Shown: positions 1-8,211 of the stretch, piece after piece
Position numbering within the stretch: the first letter of the stretch is position 1
Layout: the number at the start of each line of letters is the position of its first letter
Origin: Streptomyces sp. NBC_01244
GTDB lineage: Bacteria; Actinomycetota; Actinomycetes; Streptomycetales; Streptomycetaceae
Direction: 5' to 3'
Assembly: GCF_035987325.1 (NCBI RefSeq)
Contig: NZ_CP108488.1
Location: 1,612,001-1,676,000, forward strand
DNA: 64,000 bases
Translations under genes and position numbers: made by a program
Notes under the pieces: generated by a model
Told to the model about the DNA's origin: nothing
What the model saw: only the letters and a program-made list of their open reading frames with translations
Database searches by the model: none

Positions 1-98
1 CCGCGGCCGCCCCGGCGTCCCGGCCCGCCCCGCCACAGGCCACCGGTGGTTTGATCGGGTACGTCCTGATATCTGGGTCGCGTTGGTACAGTCGCGGC

Positions 99-578
99 AT
101 GGCGGTGGACGAGCTCGACACACGGATCCTGCGCCTGCTGATCGAGCAGCCGCGCACCAGCGTCCGGGAGTACGCCCGGATCCTCGGCGTCGCGCGCGGC
201 ACCCTCCAGGCCCGGCTCGACCGGCTGGAGCGCACCGGGGTGATCACCGGGACGGGGCCCGCGCTCTCCCCCGCCGCGCTCGGGCATCCCGTTCTGGCCT
301 TCGTGCACATCGAGGTCACCCAGGGGAACCTGGACGAGGTCGGCGACGCGCTGGCCTCCGTACCGGAGATCATCGAGGCCTTCTCGATCACCGGCGGCGG
401 GGACTTGCTGACCCGGGTGGCCGCGCGGGACAACGCGCACCTCGAGGACGTCATCCAGGGGCTGATCCGGCTGCCCGGCGTGGTGCGCACCCGGACCGAG
501 GTCGCGCTGCGCGAGCGGGTGCCGCACCGGCTCCTCCCCCTGGTCGAGTCCGTGGGACGGGCGGCACGCAAACCCTGA
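99..578 (+). CDS. Lrp/AsnC family transcriptional regulator
   Basis: A 159-residue protein with an N-terminal winged helix-turn-helix (about residues 3-50, beginning ELDTRILRLL) and a C-terminal RAM/AsnC ligand-binding domain (about 60-140). Length and domain order are typical of single-domain-pair Lrp/AsnC regulators, which usually respond to amino acids. The reading frame is open upstream to position 51, but the ATG at 99 is preferred: the protein then starts directly at the conserved helix-turn-helix, and a TACAGT -10-like hexamer (87-92) ends six bases before the ATG, which would make the transcript leaderless. No clear Shine-Dalgarno is present. The HAD gene follows 52 bases downstream and may be co-transcribed. 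The target genes and ligand cannot be told from the sequence. Confidence 0.9.
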   Translation: MAVDELDTRILRLLIEQPRTSVREYARILGVARGTLQARLDRLERTGVITGTGPALSPAALGHPVLAFVHIEVTQGNLDEVGDALASVPEIIEAFSITGGGDLLTRVAARDNAHLEDVIQGLIRLPGVVRTRTEVALRERVPHRLLPLVESVGRAARKP

Positions 579-630
579 CAAGATGGTCGTGACAGGCATA
601 AGACAGGCACCGGCAGGACGGGCACTACGG

Positions 631-1308
631 ATGATCTCCGTCATATTCGATCTCGACGGCACCCTCGTGGACAGCGAGCCGAACTACTACGAGTCCGGGC
701 GACGCACGCTGGAGCGCCACGGGGTCCCCGATTTCACCTGGGAGCAGCACTCCCGGTACATCGGCATCGGCACCCTGGAAACCCTGGAGATCCTCCGGGA
801 CGAGTACGGGATCCCGGCCCCGGTGGAGCAACTGCTCGCCGAGCAGAACGCCGCCTACCTCGAGCTCGCCCGGACCCGCACCGAGGCCTACCCCGAGATG
901 CGCGCGTTCGTGCGGCGGCTGCACTCCGAGGGCGTGCCGATGGCGGTGGCCTCCGGCTCCTCGCGCGAGGCGATCGACGCGGTCCTGGCGGGCACCGGGC
1001 TGGACGAGCTGCTGACCACGGTGGTCTCCGCCGAGGAGGTGGCGCAGGGCAAGCCCGCCCCGGACGTGTTCCTGGAGGCGGCGCGGCGGCTGGGCGCGGA
1101 CCCCGCCGACTGCGTGGTCGTCGAGGACGCCGCGCCGGGCGCCCTGGCCGCGCGGGCCGCCGGCATGCGCTGCGTGGCGGTCCCGTACGTGGCGGCCACC
1201 GCCGACGACCCCGCCTTCGCGGCGGCCGGTCTCCTCTTCCCCTCCGGGCAGACGGAGTTCAGCGCGGAGAGCGCCTACACCTGGCTCACCGCGGCCCAGG
1301 CCGCCTGA
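631..1308 (+). CDS. HAD-superfamily phosphatase (beta-phosphoglucomutase-like)
   Basis: A 225-residue HAD hydrolase of the beta-phosphoglucomutase/phosphatase subgroup. All four HAD motifs are visible: motif I FDLDGT (nucleophile D7, acid D9), motif II Ser108 in VASGSS, motif III Lys141 in GKPAPD, and motif IV E165-D166 in VVVEDA. The helical cap lies between residues 15 and 85. The substrate is probably a small phosphorylated sugar or metabolite but cannot be specified. The ATG at 631 is chosen over upstream in-frame starts from 583, because it places the protein start immediately before motif I as is usual in the family. Confidence 0.88.
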   Translation: MISVIFDLDGTLVDSEPNYYESGRRTLERHGVPDFTWEQHSRYIGIGTLETLEILRDEYGIPAPVEQLLAEQNAAYLELARTRTEAYPEMRAFVRRLHSEGVPMAVASGSSREAIDAVLAGTGLDELLTTVVSAEEVAQGKPAPDVFLEAARRLGADPADCVVVEDAAPGALAARAAGMRCVAVPYVAATADDPAFAAAGLLFPSGQTEFSAESAYTWLTAAQAA

Positions 1309-1403
1309 GTCGTCGGGACGCCCCGGGCTCGCCGCACCACCCCGGCGACCCGGGGTTCCGGCGTGCTCTGGTGTCCTGCGGGCGGCGCTGTCACCATGCC
1401 GGG

Positions 1404-2765
1404 GTGACCGCCACCCTGATGCCCCCGGGCTCCGAGCGCGGACCGCGCCGCTGGCCCCTGCTGGGGAACCTTCCCGCCTTCGCCCGCGATCCGCTGGCCT
1501 TCTTCGAGTCGCTGCGCGACGAGTACGGGGACTGGGTGCCCTGGGCACTCGGACCGCAGCGCAACGTCCTGGTCTCGCGTCCGGAGCACGCGGGAGAGCT
1601 GCTCGGCGCCGTGGAGTCCACCTTCAGCCCGACCGAACTGGGCTGGGCCTTCCGCCAGTTGCTCGGCAACGGGGTGGTCGTGGCCACCGGCGAGGACTGG
1701 CGGCGCAAGCGCGCACTGGTCCAGCCCTCGGTGCGCCCGCGCCAAGTGCGCGCGTACGCGGGCACGATGGTCGAATGCGCCGACGCGCTGATCTCCGGCT
1801 GGAGCGACGGCGAGCGGATCGACGTGCACCGGGAAATGGCCGGGCTCACCCAACGGATCGCGGTGCGCACCCTGTTCGGGAGCGACGCCGCCGGCCGGGA
1901 GGCGCCCATCAGCGCCGCCATGGCCACCGCGCAGCGCGAACTCGGCGCCGAGTTCCGGGGCGTGACCATGTTCCTGCCGCCGTGGGTGCAGACTCCGGGA
2001 CGGCGCCGGATGCGGGCTGCCGTGGACGTCCTCGACCGCGAGATCGAGCACGTCATCCAGGAGCACGAGACGGCCGCGGAGGCCGGCGAGGAGCGGGACG
2101 ACCTGCTCGGCAGGCTCCTCTCCGCCCGCGACGAGCACGGCGGGCCGCTGTCGCGCACGGAGCTGCGGGACGAGTCGATCACCCTGTACATCGGCGGCCA
2201 CGAGACCACCTCGACCACCCTGACCTGGGCCTGGCAGCTGCTCTCGGGGGCGCCGGAGGCGCGGAGACGGCTGACGGAGGAGCTGGACCGGGTGCTCGGC
2301 GGCCGGCTGCCCGCGTACGAAGACTACGCGCGGCTGCCCTGGACGCAGCAGGTGGTCAAGGAAGCGCTGCGGATCTACCCGCCGATCTGGCTGATCTCCG
2401 CGGTGGCGAGGGAGGGCGCCACCCTCGGCGGGCGTCCGGTCCCGGCCGGCCTGTCGGTGTGGACCAGCCCCTGGTCGATGCACCGGGACGAGCGCTGGTT
2501 CCCGGAGCCGGAGGCCTTCCGCCCCGAGCGGTGGGATGCGGACGCCGCTCACCGGATCCCGGAACACGCCTGGTTCCCCTTCGGTGGCGGCCCGCGCGCC
2601 TGCCTGGGGGCCCGCTTCGCCTTGGTCGAGGCCGCCCTCGTGCTGGCCGTCGTGGCCCAGCGCTTCCACGTGGACAGCGGTCCGACCCGCGCGAGGGTCC
2701 TCCCCGGGCTCACCCTCCAGCCCAGGGACCCGGTCCTGGCCACGCTCCGCGCGCACCGCTCCTGA
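1404..2765 (+). CDS. Cytochrome P450
   Basis: A cytochrome P450 of about 453 residues. Recognisable elements in order: proline-rich hinge and WPLLGN near the N-terminus, I-helix oxygen-binding motif GGHETTSTT (about residue 265), K-helix ExxR in KEALRIYP, and the haem-cysteine loop FGGGPRACLG (about 393-402). It resembles the longer bacterial P450s that look like eukaryotic class II CYP4-type enzymes more than CYP105/107 types. No ferredoxin or reductase gene is adjacent, so the redox partner must come from elsewhere. The start is uncertain: the GTG at 1404 gives the usual short leader, while a GTG at 1371 is also open; neither has a strong ribosome site. The substrate is unknown. Confidence 0.9.
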   Translation: MTATLMPPGSERGPRRWPLLGNLPAFARDPLAFFESLRDEYGDWVPWALGPQRNVLVSRPEHAGELLGAVESTFSPTELGWAFRQLLGNGVVVATGEDWRRKRALVQPSVRPRQVRAYAGTMVECADALISGWSDGERIDVHREMAGLTQRIAVRTLFGSDAAGREAPISAAMATAQRELGAEFRGVTMFLPPWVQTPGRRRMRAAVDVLDREIEHVIQEHETAAEAGEERDDLLGRLLSARDEHGGPLSRTELRDESITLYIGGHETTSTTLTWAWQLLSGAPEARRRLTEELDRVLGGRLPAYEDYARLPWTQQVVKEALRIYPPIWLISAVAREGATLGGRPVPAGLSVWTSPWSMHRDERWFPEPEAFRPERWDADAAHRIPEHAWFPFGGGPRACLGARFALVEAALVLAVVAQRFHVDSGPTRARVLPGLTLQPRDPVLATLRAHRS

Positions 2766-2815
2766 CGGTCCCGTCCCGATGGGGGAGACCGGGATCCCAG
2801 GGGGCGAGACGCCAT

Positions 2816-2851
2816 TGACCGGTGGCGGGCGAATGGCTAAGTTTCGCCGCA
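2816..2851 (+). promoter_or_regulatory. Predicted promoter driving a leaderless transcript
   Basis: TTGACG (2816-2821) and TAAGTT (2838-2843) are separated by 16 bases, a good sigma-70-type match. The expected transcription start falls at about 2850-2851, on the ATG of the small leader ORF, so the mRNA would be leaderless. Seen in sequence; the transcription start is inferred. Confidence 0.6.
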
Positions 2852-2934
2852 TGTTGCGTTCAGTCATGCTCACCACGCGCGGTCACATCGACCTGCTGCG
2901 GGTGGCCTCCGCCGCGTGTCGCCGCGGCTGCTGA
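2851..2934 (+). CDS. Cysteine-containing leader peptide upstream of the ssu operon
   Basis: A 27-residue ORF with no upstream Shine-Dalgarno. It contains the core LLRVASAACRR found in the Streptomyces peptides annotated as putative leader peptide, which lie before sulfur-uptake and sulfur-metabolism genes. Cysteine codons are residue 23 (TGT) and residue 27 (TGC), the latter directly before the stop. A second in-frame ATG lies at 2866. The peptide is followed by a hairpin and then by the sulfonate transport operon. The arrangement parallels the leaderless cysteine-codon uORFs of mycobacteria, where ribosome stalling on cysteine codons controls downstream sulfur genes. The role as an attenuator is inference; the family resemblance and position are seen. 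Confidence 0.75.
   Translation: MLRSVMLTTRGHIDLLRVASAACRRGC
2911..2928 (+). promoter_or_regulatory. Hairpin over the Cys-Arg-Arg codons of the leader
   Basis: GCCGCG (2911-2916) can pair with CGCGGC (2923-2928) across a six-base loop. The structure covers the cysteine codon at 2917 and would be opened by a translating ribosome. A candidate antiterminator or pause element. Confidence 0.35.
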
Positions 2935-2954
2935 CGCCCTTTCACCTGCGGCAC

Positions 2955-2969
2955 GAGCGCTCCGCGCTC
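2955..2969 (+). terminator. Terminator-like hairpin between leader peptide and ssuC
   Basis: A perfect six-base stem GAGCGC/GCGCTC with a three-base loop is followed by a pyrimidine run CCCCTTTC. It begins 20 bases after the leader stop codon, the usual place for an attenuator. The stem is short, so the strength is uncertain. Confidence 0.4.
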
Positions 2970-3208
2970 CCCTTTCGCACGCCCTGAGCCGCTGATCTCC
3001 TGAGCAGCCGATCCCCCTGAGCCCGGACCTCCGCGGCTCCGGTCCTGCGCTGCCCCGGATCTCCGCGGCTCCGGATCTCCGAGCTCCACGGCCCCCCGAA
3101 CTCCGCCTCCGTACCGGCGTGGGGGCCTACGGGCGTGCGCTTCTCCCTGCCTCGCCCCTCACCCGTCACCCTCACCCCGCCCTCGCCCTCCCCTTCCGTG
3201 GAGCACCC

Positions 3209-4084
3209 ATGACCCTCACCAGCCATGCGCGGCCGGATATATCCTCCAAAACAGCATCCGCGCACTCGGCCGGCGCCGGCCCCGCGCTCGTCCCGGTCGT
3301 ACCCGCCTCGGCGAAACGGCGCTCCCCGCCCCGCTGGGCGCGGCGCACCATCGGACCGCTCCTGCTGCTCGCCGCATGGCAACTTGCCAGCAGCTTCGGC
3401 TGGTTGCCCGCCGACACCCTCGCCCCGCCCTCGACCATCGCGAGCGCCGCGGCCGGACTGATCGGGGACGGCACCCTGCCCGCCGCGATGGGGGTGTCGC
3501 TCCAGCGCGTGGCGATCGGTCTCGTCCTGGGCGGGACGGTCGGGACGGTGCTGGCGCTGCTGTCAGGGCTCTCCCGGCTGGGCGAGGACCTGATCGACGC
3601 GAGCGTGCAGATGCTGCGCACGGTGCCCTGGGTGGGTCTCATCCCGCTGTTCATCATCTGGATGGGCATCGGCGAGGCGCCGAAGGTGGCCCTCATCGCC
3701 CTCGGTACGGCCTTCCACCTGTACCTGAACGTGTACGCCGGGATCCGCGGGGTCGACGAGCAACTCATCGAAGCGGGCGGGGCCTTGGGGCTGGGCCGCT
3801 GGGGCCTGGTACGGCACGTGGTGCTGCCGGGCGCGCTGCCCGGGTTCATGACCGGGCTGCGGTACTCGCTGGCCACCGGCTGGCTGGCCCTGGTGTTCGG
3901 GGAGTCCATCAACGCCGACGCCGGGATCGGGTTCCTGATGAACCAAGCCCGCGAGTTCTTCCGCACCGACGTCATCGTCGTCTGCCTCGTGGTCTACGCC
4001 TTCCTCGGCCTCACCGCCGACCTCATCGTCCGCGCTCTCGAAAGGCTGCTGCTGCAATGGCGACCGACCTTCACCGGCCAGTGA
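3209..4084 (+). CDS. ssuC: Aliphatic sulfonate ABC transporter, permease SsuC
   Basis: A 291-residue integral membrane permease of the binding-protein-dependent type (BPD_transp_1). It has a basic N-terminal tail of about 45 residues, about six hydrophobic segments, and an EAA-like cytoplasmic loop (EAGGALGLG...LPGALPG) that contacts the ATPase. With the adjacent ATPase, lipoprotein and alkanesulfonate monooxygenase it forms a complete sulfonate uptake and desulfonation operon. The ATG at 3209 is chosen because GTGGAG lies five bases upstream; the frame is open from 3119. The 274 bases between the leader peptide and this gene hold the presumed attenuator and GC-rich partial repeats (CCGCGGCTCCGG occurs twice, near 3031 and 3065). 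Confidence 0.9.
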   Translation: MTLTSHARPDISSKTASAHSAGAGPALVPVVPASAKRRSPPRWARRTIGPLLLLAAWQLASSFGWLPADTLAPPSTIASAAAGLIGDGTLPAAMGVSLQRVAIGLVLGGTVGTVLALLSGLSRLGEDLIDASVQMLRTVPWVGLIPLFIIWMGIGEAPKVALIALGTAFHLYLNVYAGIRGVDEQLIEAGGALGLGRWGLVRHVVLPGALPGFMTGLRYSLATGWLALVFGESINADAGIGFLMNQAREFFRTDVIVVCLVVYAFLGLTADLIVRALERLLLQWRPTFTGQ

Positions 4085-4806
4085 CCGCTGCCGCCACCGC
4101 GGCGGCGGACCCGGCCGATACCGCCGTACGGGTCCGGGGGCTGACCCGGGCCTTCGACGGCCGGGCCGTCATCGACGGGCTCGATCTGACCCTGCGGGCC
4201 GGGCAGTTCACCGTGCTCCTCGGCCGCAGCGGCTGCGGGAAGTCCACGCTGCTGCGGGTGCTCGCCGGCCTGGACCGGGAGATCGAGGGCGAGGTCCTGG
4301 TGCCCGAACGCCGTGCGGTGGCCTTCCAGGCTCCCCGGCTGATGCCGTGGAAGCGGGTCTGGCGCAATGTCCTGCTCGGCCTGCCCGGGCGACCCGAACG
4401 CGAGCGCGCGGAGCGGGCGTTGGCCGAGGTCGGGCTCGAGCACCGCAGCGACGCCTGGCCCAAGACCCTGTCCGGCGGCGAGGCGCAGCGGGCCTCCTTG
4501 GCCCGCGCCCTGGTCCGTGAGCCCGATCTGCTGCTGCTGGACGAGCCGTTCGGCGCGCTCGACGCGCTCACCCGTATCAACGCCCAGCGTCTGGTCGCCG
4601 AGTTGTGGCAGCGGCGCGGCTGCGCGGTGCTGCTGGTCACGCACGACGTCGACGAGGCGGTGCTGCTGGCCGACCGGGTGCTCGTGATGGACGAGGGCCG
4701 CATCGCCCACGACACCGAGGTGTCGCTGGAGCGGTCGCGCTCGGTCGGCGACCCCGGCTTCGCCGCGTTGCGCGCCCGGCTGCTGGCCGAGCTCGGCGTC
4801 GGCTGA
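4057..4806 (+). CDS. ssuB: Aliphatic sulfonate ABC transporter, ATPase SsuB
   Basis: A 249-residue ABC ATPase with Walker A GRSGCGKST, the Q-loop region AFQAPRLMPW, signature LSGGEAQR, Walker B LLLLDEPFGALD and an H-loop in LLVTHDVDEA. It energises the SsuA/SsuC importer. It starts inside ssuC: the ATG at 4057 overlaps the ssuC end by 28 bases and has AAAGG 11 bases upstream; a GTG at 4081 that overlaps the ssuC stop is the alternative start. Overlap implies translational coupling. Confidence 0.9.
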   Translation: MATDLHRPVTAAATAAADPADTAVRVRGLTRAFDGRAVIDGLDLTLRAGQFTVLLGRSGCGKSTLLRVLAGLDREIEGEVLVPERRAVAFQAPRLMPWKRVWRNVLLGLPGRPERERAERALAEVGLEHRSDAWPKTLSGGEAQRASLARALVREPDLLLLDEPFGALDALTRINAQRLVAELWQRRGCAVLLVTHDVDEAVLLADRVLVMDEGRIAHDTEVSLERSRSVGDPGFAALRARLLAELGVG

Positions 4807-4886
4807 GCTCGGCGTCGGCTGAGCTCCGGCCGGCCCCTCTGCTTCCCCTGCCCTGATTCCCGTACGAGAGATCGAAGAGAAGCGAC

Positions 4887-5927
4887 ATGAGACGTCACAC
4901 CCTGCCCCTGCTCGCCACGCTGATTCCGCTGTCGCTGGCCCTGACCGCCTGCGGCGGCAGCTCGGCAGCCGACACCGGTTCCGGCGCGAAGGACGGCGCG
5001 AAGAGCGGTACCAAGGTCACCCTCAACGTGGGTGACCAGAAGGGCGGTTACGAGTCGCTGCTGCGGGCCGCCGGTGAACTGGACAAGCTCGACTACGAGA
5101 TCAAGTGGTCCACCTTCACCTCCGGGCCGCCACTGCTGGAGGCCGTCAACGCCAAGGCCGTCGACATCGGCGGCGTCGGCAACACCCCGCCCGTCTTCGC
5201 CGCCGCGGCCAAGTCGAAGATCACGGTGGTGGCGGCCACGCACGGCTCCTCCACCGGCGAGGCGATCCTCGTGCCCAAGGGATCCGCCCTCCAGTCCCCC
5301 GCCGAGCTGCGCGGCAAGAAGATCGCTGTGGCGCAGGGCAGTTCGGCTCATTTCCAGCTCATCGCGAGCCTCCGGCAGGCCGGCCTGACCCCGGCCGACG
5401 TGCAGATCAGCCTGCTCCAGCCGGCCGACGCACTGGCCGCCTTCAACAGCGGCAAGGTCGACGCCTGGGCGGTCTGGGACCCGTACACCTCCCAGGTGCT
5501 GCGCTCCGGCGCCCGCATCCTGACCAGTGGCGAGGGGATCGTCAACGGGCTCGGCTTCCAGGTCGCGGCGCCCGGCGCGCTGGCCGACGAGGCCAAGAGC
5601 AAGGCCATCGGGGACTACCTGGAGCGCCTCCAGCGCGCCCAGGAATGGGTGTTCAAGCACCCGGAGGAGTGGGCGAAGGTCTGGTCGAAGGAGACCGGGC
5701 TGCCGTACGAGGTGGCCTTCGACGCGGTGAAGCGGAGCAACGGCACCCGGGTTCCGGTGGCCGTGGACGACGCGGCCGTGGCCTCCGAGCAGAAGATCGC
5801 CGACACCTTCACCGAGCTCAAGCTGATCCCGGGCAAGGTCGTCTTCAAGGACTTCGTCGACACCCGCTTCAACCGGGACCTGCCGCCCTCCACCACCCCC
5901 GCGCGCACGTACGGGAAGGACTCCTGA
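4887..5927 (+). CDS. ssuA: Aliphatic sulfonate-binding lipoprotein SsuA
   Basis: A 346-residue extracellular solute-binding lipoprotein. The signal peptide ends in the lipobox LTAC (Cys at about 22), followed by a Gly/Ser-rich linker and a NMT1/SsuA-type periplasmic-binding fold (about 45-335), with conserved stretches such as VDIGGVGNTPP and KVDAWAVWDPY. It delivers sulfonates to SsuC. The ATG at 4887 is the only start that gives an intact signal peptide. It lies 80 bases after ssuB and its stop codon overlaps the ssuD start by one base. Confidence 0.9.
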   Translation: MRRHTLPLLATLIPLSLALTACGGSSAADTGSGAKDGAKSGTKVTLNVGDQKGGYESLLRAAGELDKLDYEIKWSTFTSGPPLLEAVNAKAVDIGGVGNTPPVFAAAAKSKITVVAATHGSSTGEAILVPKGSALQSPAELRGKKIAVAQGSSAHFQLIASLRQAGLTPADVQISLLQPADALAAFNSGKVDAWAVWDPYTSQVLRSGARILTSGEGIVNGLGFQVAAPGALADEAKSKAIGDYLERLQRAQEWVFKHPEEWAKVWSKETGLPYEVAFDAVKRSNGTRVPVAVDDAAVASEQKIADTFTELKLIPGKVVFKDFVDTRFNRDLPPSTTPARTYGKDS

Positions 5928-7021
5928 TGACGGTACGACTGCACTGGTTCCTGCCGACCGGCGGCGACGGCCGCACCCTGGTCGACAGGCACGCCTACGC
6001 CAACAACCACGCCGCCGCCGGGGTGCGCGAACCCGACATCGAGTACCTCGCGCAGATCGCGAAGGCGGCCGAGCGGCTCGGCTTCGAGGCCGTGCTGACC
6101 CCGACCGGCACCTGGTGCGAGGACGCCTGGCTGACGACGGTGGCGCTCGCGCAGCACACCGAGCGGCTGAAGTTCCTGGTGGCCTTCCGGCCGGGGGTGA
6201 TTTCGCCGACCCTGGCCGCGCAGATGGCGGCTACATACCAGCGGATCACGCGCGGGCGGCTGCTGCTCAATGTGGTGACGGGCGGCGATTCGGCGGAGCA
6301 GCGGCGCTTCGGCGACCACCTCGGCCATGATCTGCGCTACGCGCGCACGGCCGAGTTCCTCTCGGTCGTACGGGGCGTCTGGGGCGGGCAGCCCTTCGAC
6401 TTCCACGGCGAGCACTACCGGGTCGACGGCGGGCTGACGGCGGTGCCGCCCGACCCGCTGCCGGAGATCTTCTTCGGCGGGTCCTCGGCCGCGGCGGGTC
6501 CGGTGGCCGCCGAGCACGCGGACGTGTACCTGACGTGGGGCGAGCGGCCGCAGGAGGTCAAGGAGAAGATCGACTGGATCCGCGCGCTGGCCGAGGAGCG
6601 GGGCCGGACGGTGAAGTTCGGCATCCGGCTGCACACCATCTCCCGGGATTCGGCGAAGGAGGCCTGGTCGGCGGCGGACCGGCTGCTCGGCGACCTGGAC
6701 GACGCGTCCATCGCCACGGCGCAGGCGGCACTGGGCGCGAGCGAGTCGGTCGGCCAGCAGCGGATGCTGGCCCTGCACGGCGGCTCGCGCGACAAACTGG
6801 AGATCTCCCCGAACCTGTGGGCCGGGGTCGGGCTGGTGCGCGGCGGCGCCGGCACCGCCCTGGTCGGCAGCCACGGGGACGTGGCGGACCGGATCGAGGA
6901 GTACCACGCGCTCGGGATCGAGAACTTCGTGCTGTCCGGCTATCCGCACCTGGAGGAGGCGTACTGGTTCGGCGAGGGGGTGACCCCGGAGCTCGCGGCG
7001 CGCGGCCTGCTCGCGCGCTGA
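5927..7021 (+). CDS. ssuD: FMNH2-dependent alkanesulfonate monooxygenase
   Basis: A 364-residue bacterial luciferase-like monooxygenase that closely resembles E. coli SsuD along its whole length. It shows FWFLPT-like N-terminus (HWFLPTGGDG), the conserved cysteine in TGTWCEDAW, the RLH triad segment GIRLHTI, the stretch VGQQRM, and SGYPHLEEAY near the C-terminus. It cleaves alkanesulfonates to aldehyde and sulfite, releasing sulfur. The start ATG overlaps the ssuA stop (TGATG), with a strong GGGAAGGA ribosome site at 5912-5919. No SsuE-type flavin reductase is in the operon, so FMNH2 must come from elsewhere or be linked to the following flavoprotein. Confidence 0.95.
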   Translation: MTVRLHWFLPTGGDGRTLVDRHAYANNHAAAGVREPDIEYLAQIAKAAERLGFEAVLTPTGTWCEDAWLTTVALAQHTERLKFLVAFRPGVISPTLAAQMAATYQRITRGRLLLNVVTGGDSAEQRRFGDHLGHDLRYARTAEFLSVVRGVWGGQPFDFHGEHYRVDGGLTAVPPDPLPEIFFGGSSAAAGPVAAEHADVYLTWGERPQEVKEKIDWIRALAEERGRTVKFGIRLHTISRDSAKEAWSAADRLLGDLDDASIATAQAALGASESVGQQRMLALHGGSRDKLEISPNLWAGVGLVRGGAGTALVGSHGDVADRIEEYHALGIENFVLSGYPHLEEAYWFGEGVTPELAARGLLAR

Positions 7022-7048
7022 GCCGGGGCCCGGATTCGGGTTCGGGTT

Positions 7049-7088
<40 letters not shown>

Positions 7089-7122
7089 GAAGATCTCGGC
7101 GCCGCTCCCAGTTGGTAGAACC

Positions 7123-8196
7123 GTGAACGAATTCGCGGTGCAGGACGTGGACGTGGTGGTCGTGGGCGCGGGGCAGGCCGGTCTGTCCGGCGCCTACCAC
7201 CTGGCGCGGGCGGGCATCGGCCACGTGGTCCTGGACCACGCGCCGCGCCCGGGCGGCGCCTGGCAGTTCCGCTGGCCCTCGCTCACCTACGGCAAGGTCC
7301 ACGGCATGCACGCGCTGCCCGGGATGGAACTGACCGGCGCCGATCCGCTGCGTCCGTCCTCCGAGGTGATCGCGGAGTACTTCGCCGCCTACGAAGACCG
7401 CTTCGACCTGCGCGTACACCGCCCCGTGGACGTCACCGCCGTACGCGACGGGGCGGACCGCCGGCTGCTGGTGGAATCCCCGGCCGGGACCTGGTCGGCT
7501 CGGGCGCTGATCAACGCCACCGGGACCTGGGACCGGCCGTTCTGGCCGCGCTACCCGGGGCAGGAACTCTTCCGGGGCCGCCAGCTGCACACGGCGAACT
7601 ACCCGGGACCCGCGGAGTTCGCCGGAGCCCGGGTCATCGTGGTGGGCGGCGGCACCTCGGCGGTGCAGCACCTGCTGGAGATCGCCGAGGTGGCGGCGGA
7701 GACCACTTGGGTCACCCGCCGGCCCCCGGTGTTCCGCGACGGGAGCTTCGGCGAGGCGCAGGGCCGTGCGGCGGTGGCCCTGGTCGAGGACCGGGTACGC
7801 CAGGGCCTGGCGCCCCGGAGCGTGGTCAGCGTCACCGGACTGCCGCTGAACGAGGCCGTCCGGGGCGGGCTGGAGTCGGGCGTCCTGGACCGCCGGCCGA
7901 TGTTCGGCCACCTCACGAGGACGGGGGCCGCCTGGTCGGACGGCACCCGGGTCGAAGCGGACGTGATCCTGTGGGCCACCGGCTTCCGCCCGGTCATCGA
8001 CCACCTGGCTCCGCTGCGCCTGCGCGAGCCGGGCGGCGGCATCCGGCTCGACGGCACCCGCGCGGTCCGCGACGAGCGGATCCACTTGGTCGGCTACGGC
8101 CCTTCGGCATCGACCATCGGCGCCAACCGCGCCGGCGGCGCCGCGGTCCGCGAGATCGGCCGCCTGCTCACCCGCACCCGGTCCGGCATCCGCTGA
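7123..8196 (+). CDS. FAD-dependent NAD(P)-binding oxidoreductase (flavin monooxygenase-like)
   Basis: A 357-residue flavoprotein with two Rossmann dinucleotide motifs, FAD-binding VVGAGQAGLSGAYH at about residues 9-22 and NAD(P)-binding VVGGGTSAVQH at about 175, plus the ATGFRP motif near residue 285 that is characteristic of this superfamily. It resembles CzcO/FMO-type pyridine-nucleotide flavoproteins. Its position behind ssuD suggests a role in sulfur-compound oxidation or in electron supply, but this is inference. The GTG at 7123 is the favoured start; a GTG at 7138 is also possible. The gap before it is a hexanucleotide microsatellite. Confidence 0.82.
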   Translation: MNEFAVQDVDVVVVGAGQAGLSGAYHLARAGIGHVVLDHAPRPGGAWQFRWPSLTYGKVHGMHALPGMELTGADPLRPSSEVIAEYFAAYEDRFDLRVHRPVDVTAVRDGADRRLLVESPAGTWSARALINATGTWDRPFWPRYPGQELFRGRQLHTANYPGPAEFAGARVIVVGGGTSAVQHLLEIAEVAAETTWVTRRPPVFRDGSFGEAQGRAAVALVEDRVRQGLAPRSVVSVTGLPLNEAVRGGLESGVLDRRPMFGHLTRTGAAWSDGTRVEADVILWATGFRPVIDHLAPLRLREPGGGIRLDGTRAVRDERIHLVGYGPSASTIGANRAGGAAVREIGRLLTRTRSGIR

Positions 8197-8211
8197 GGCG
8201 TCGCGTTCGGA

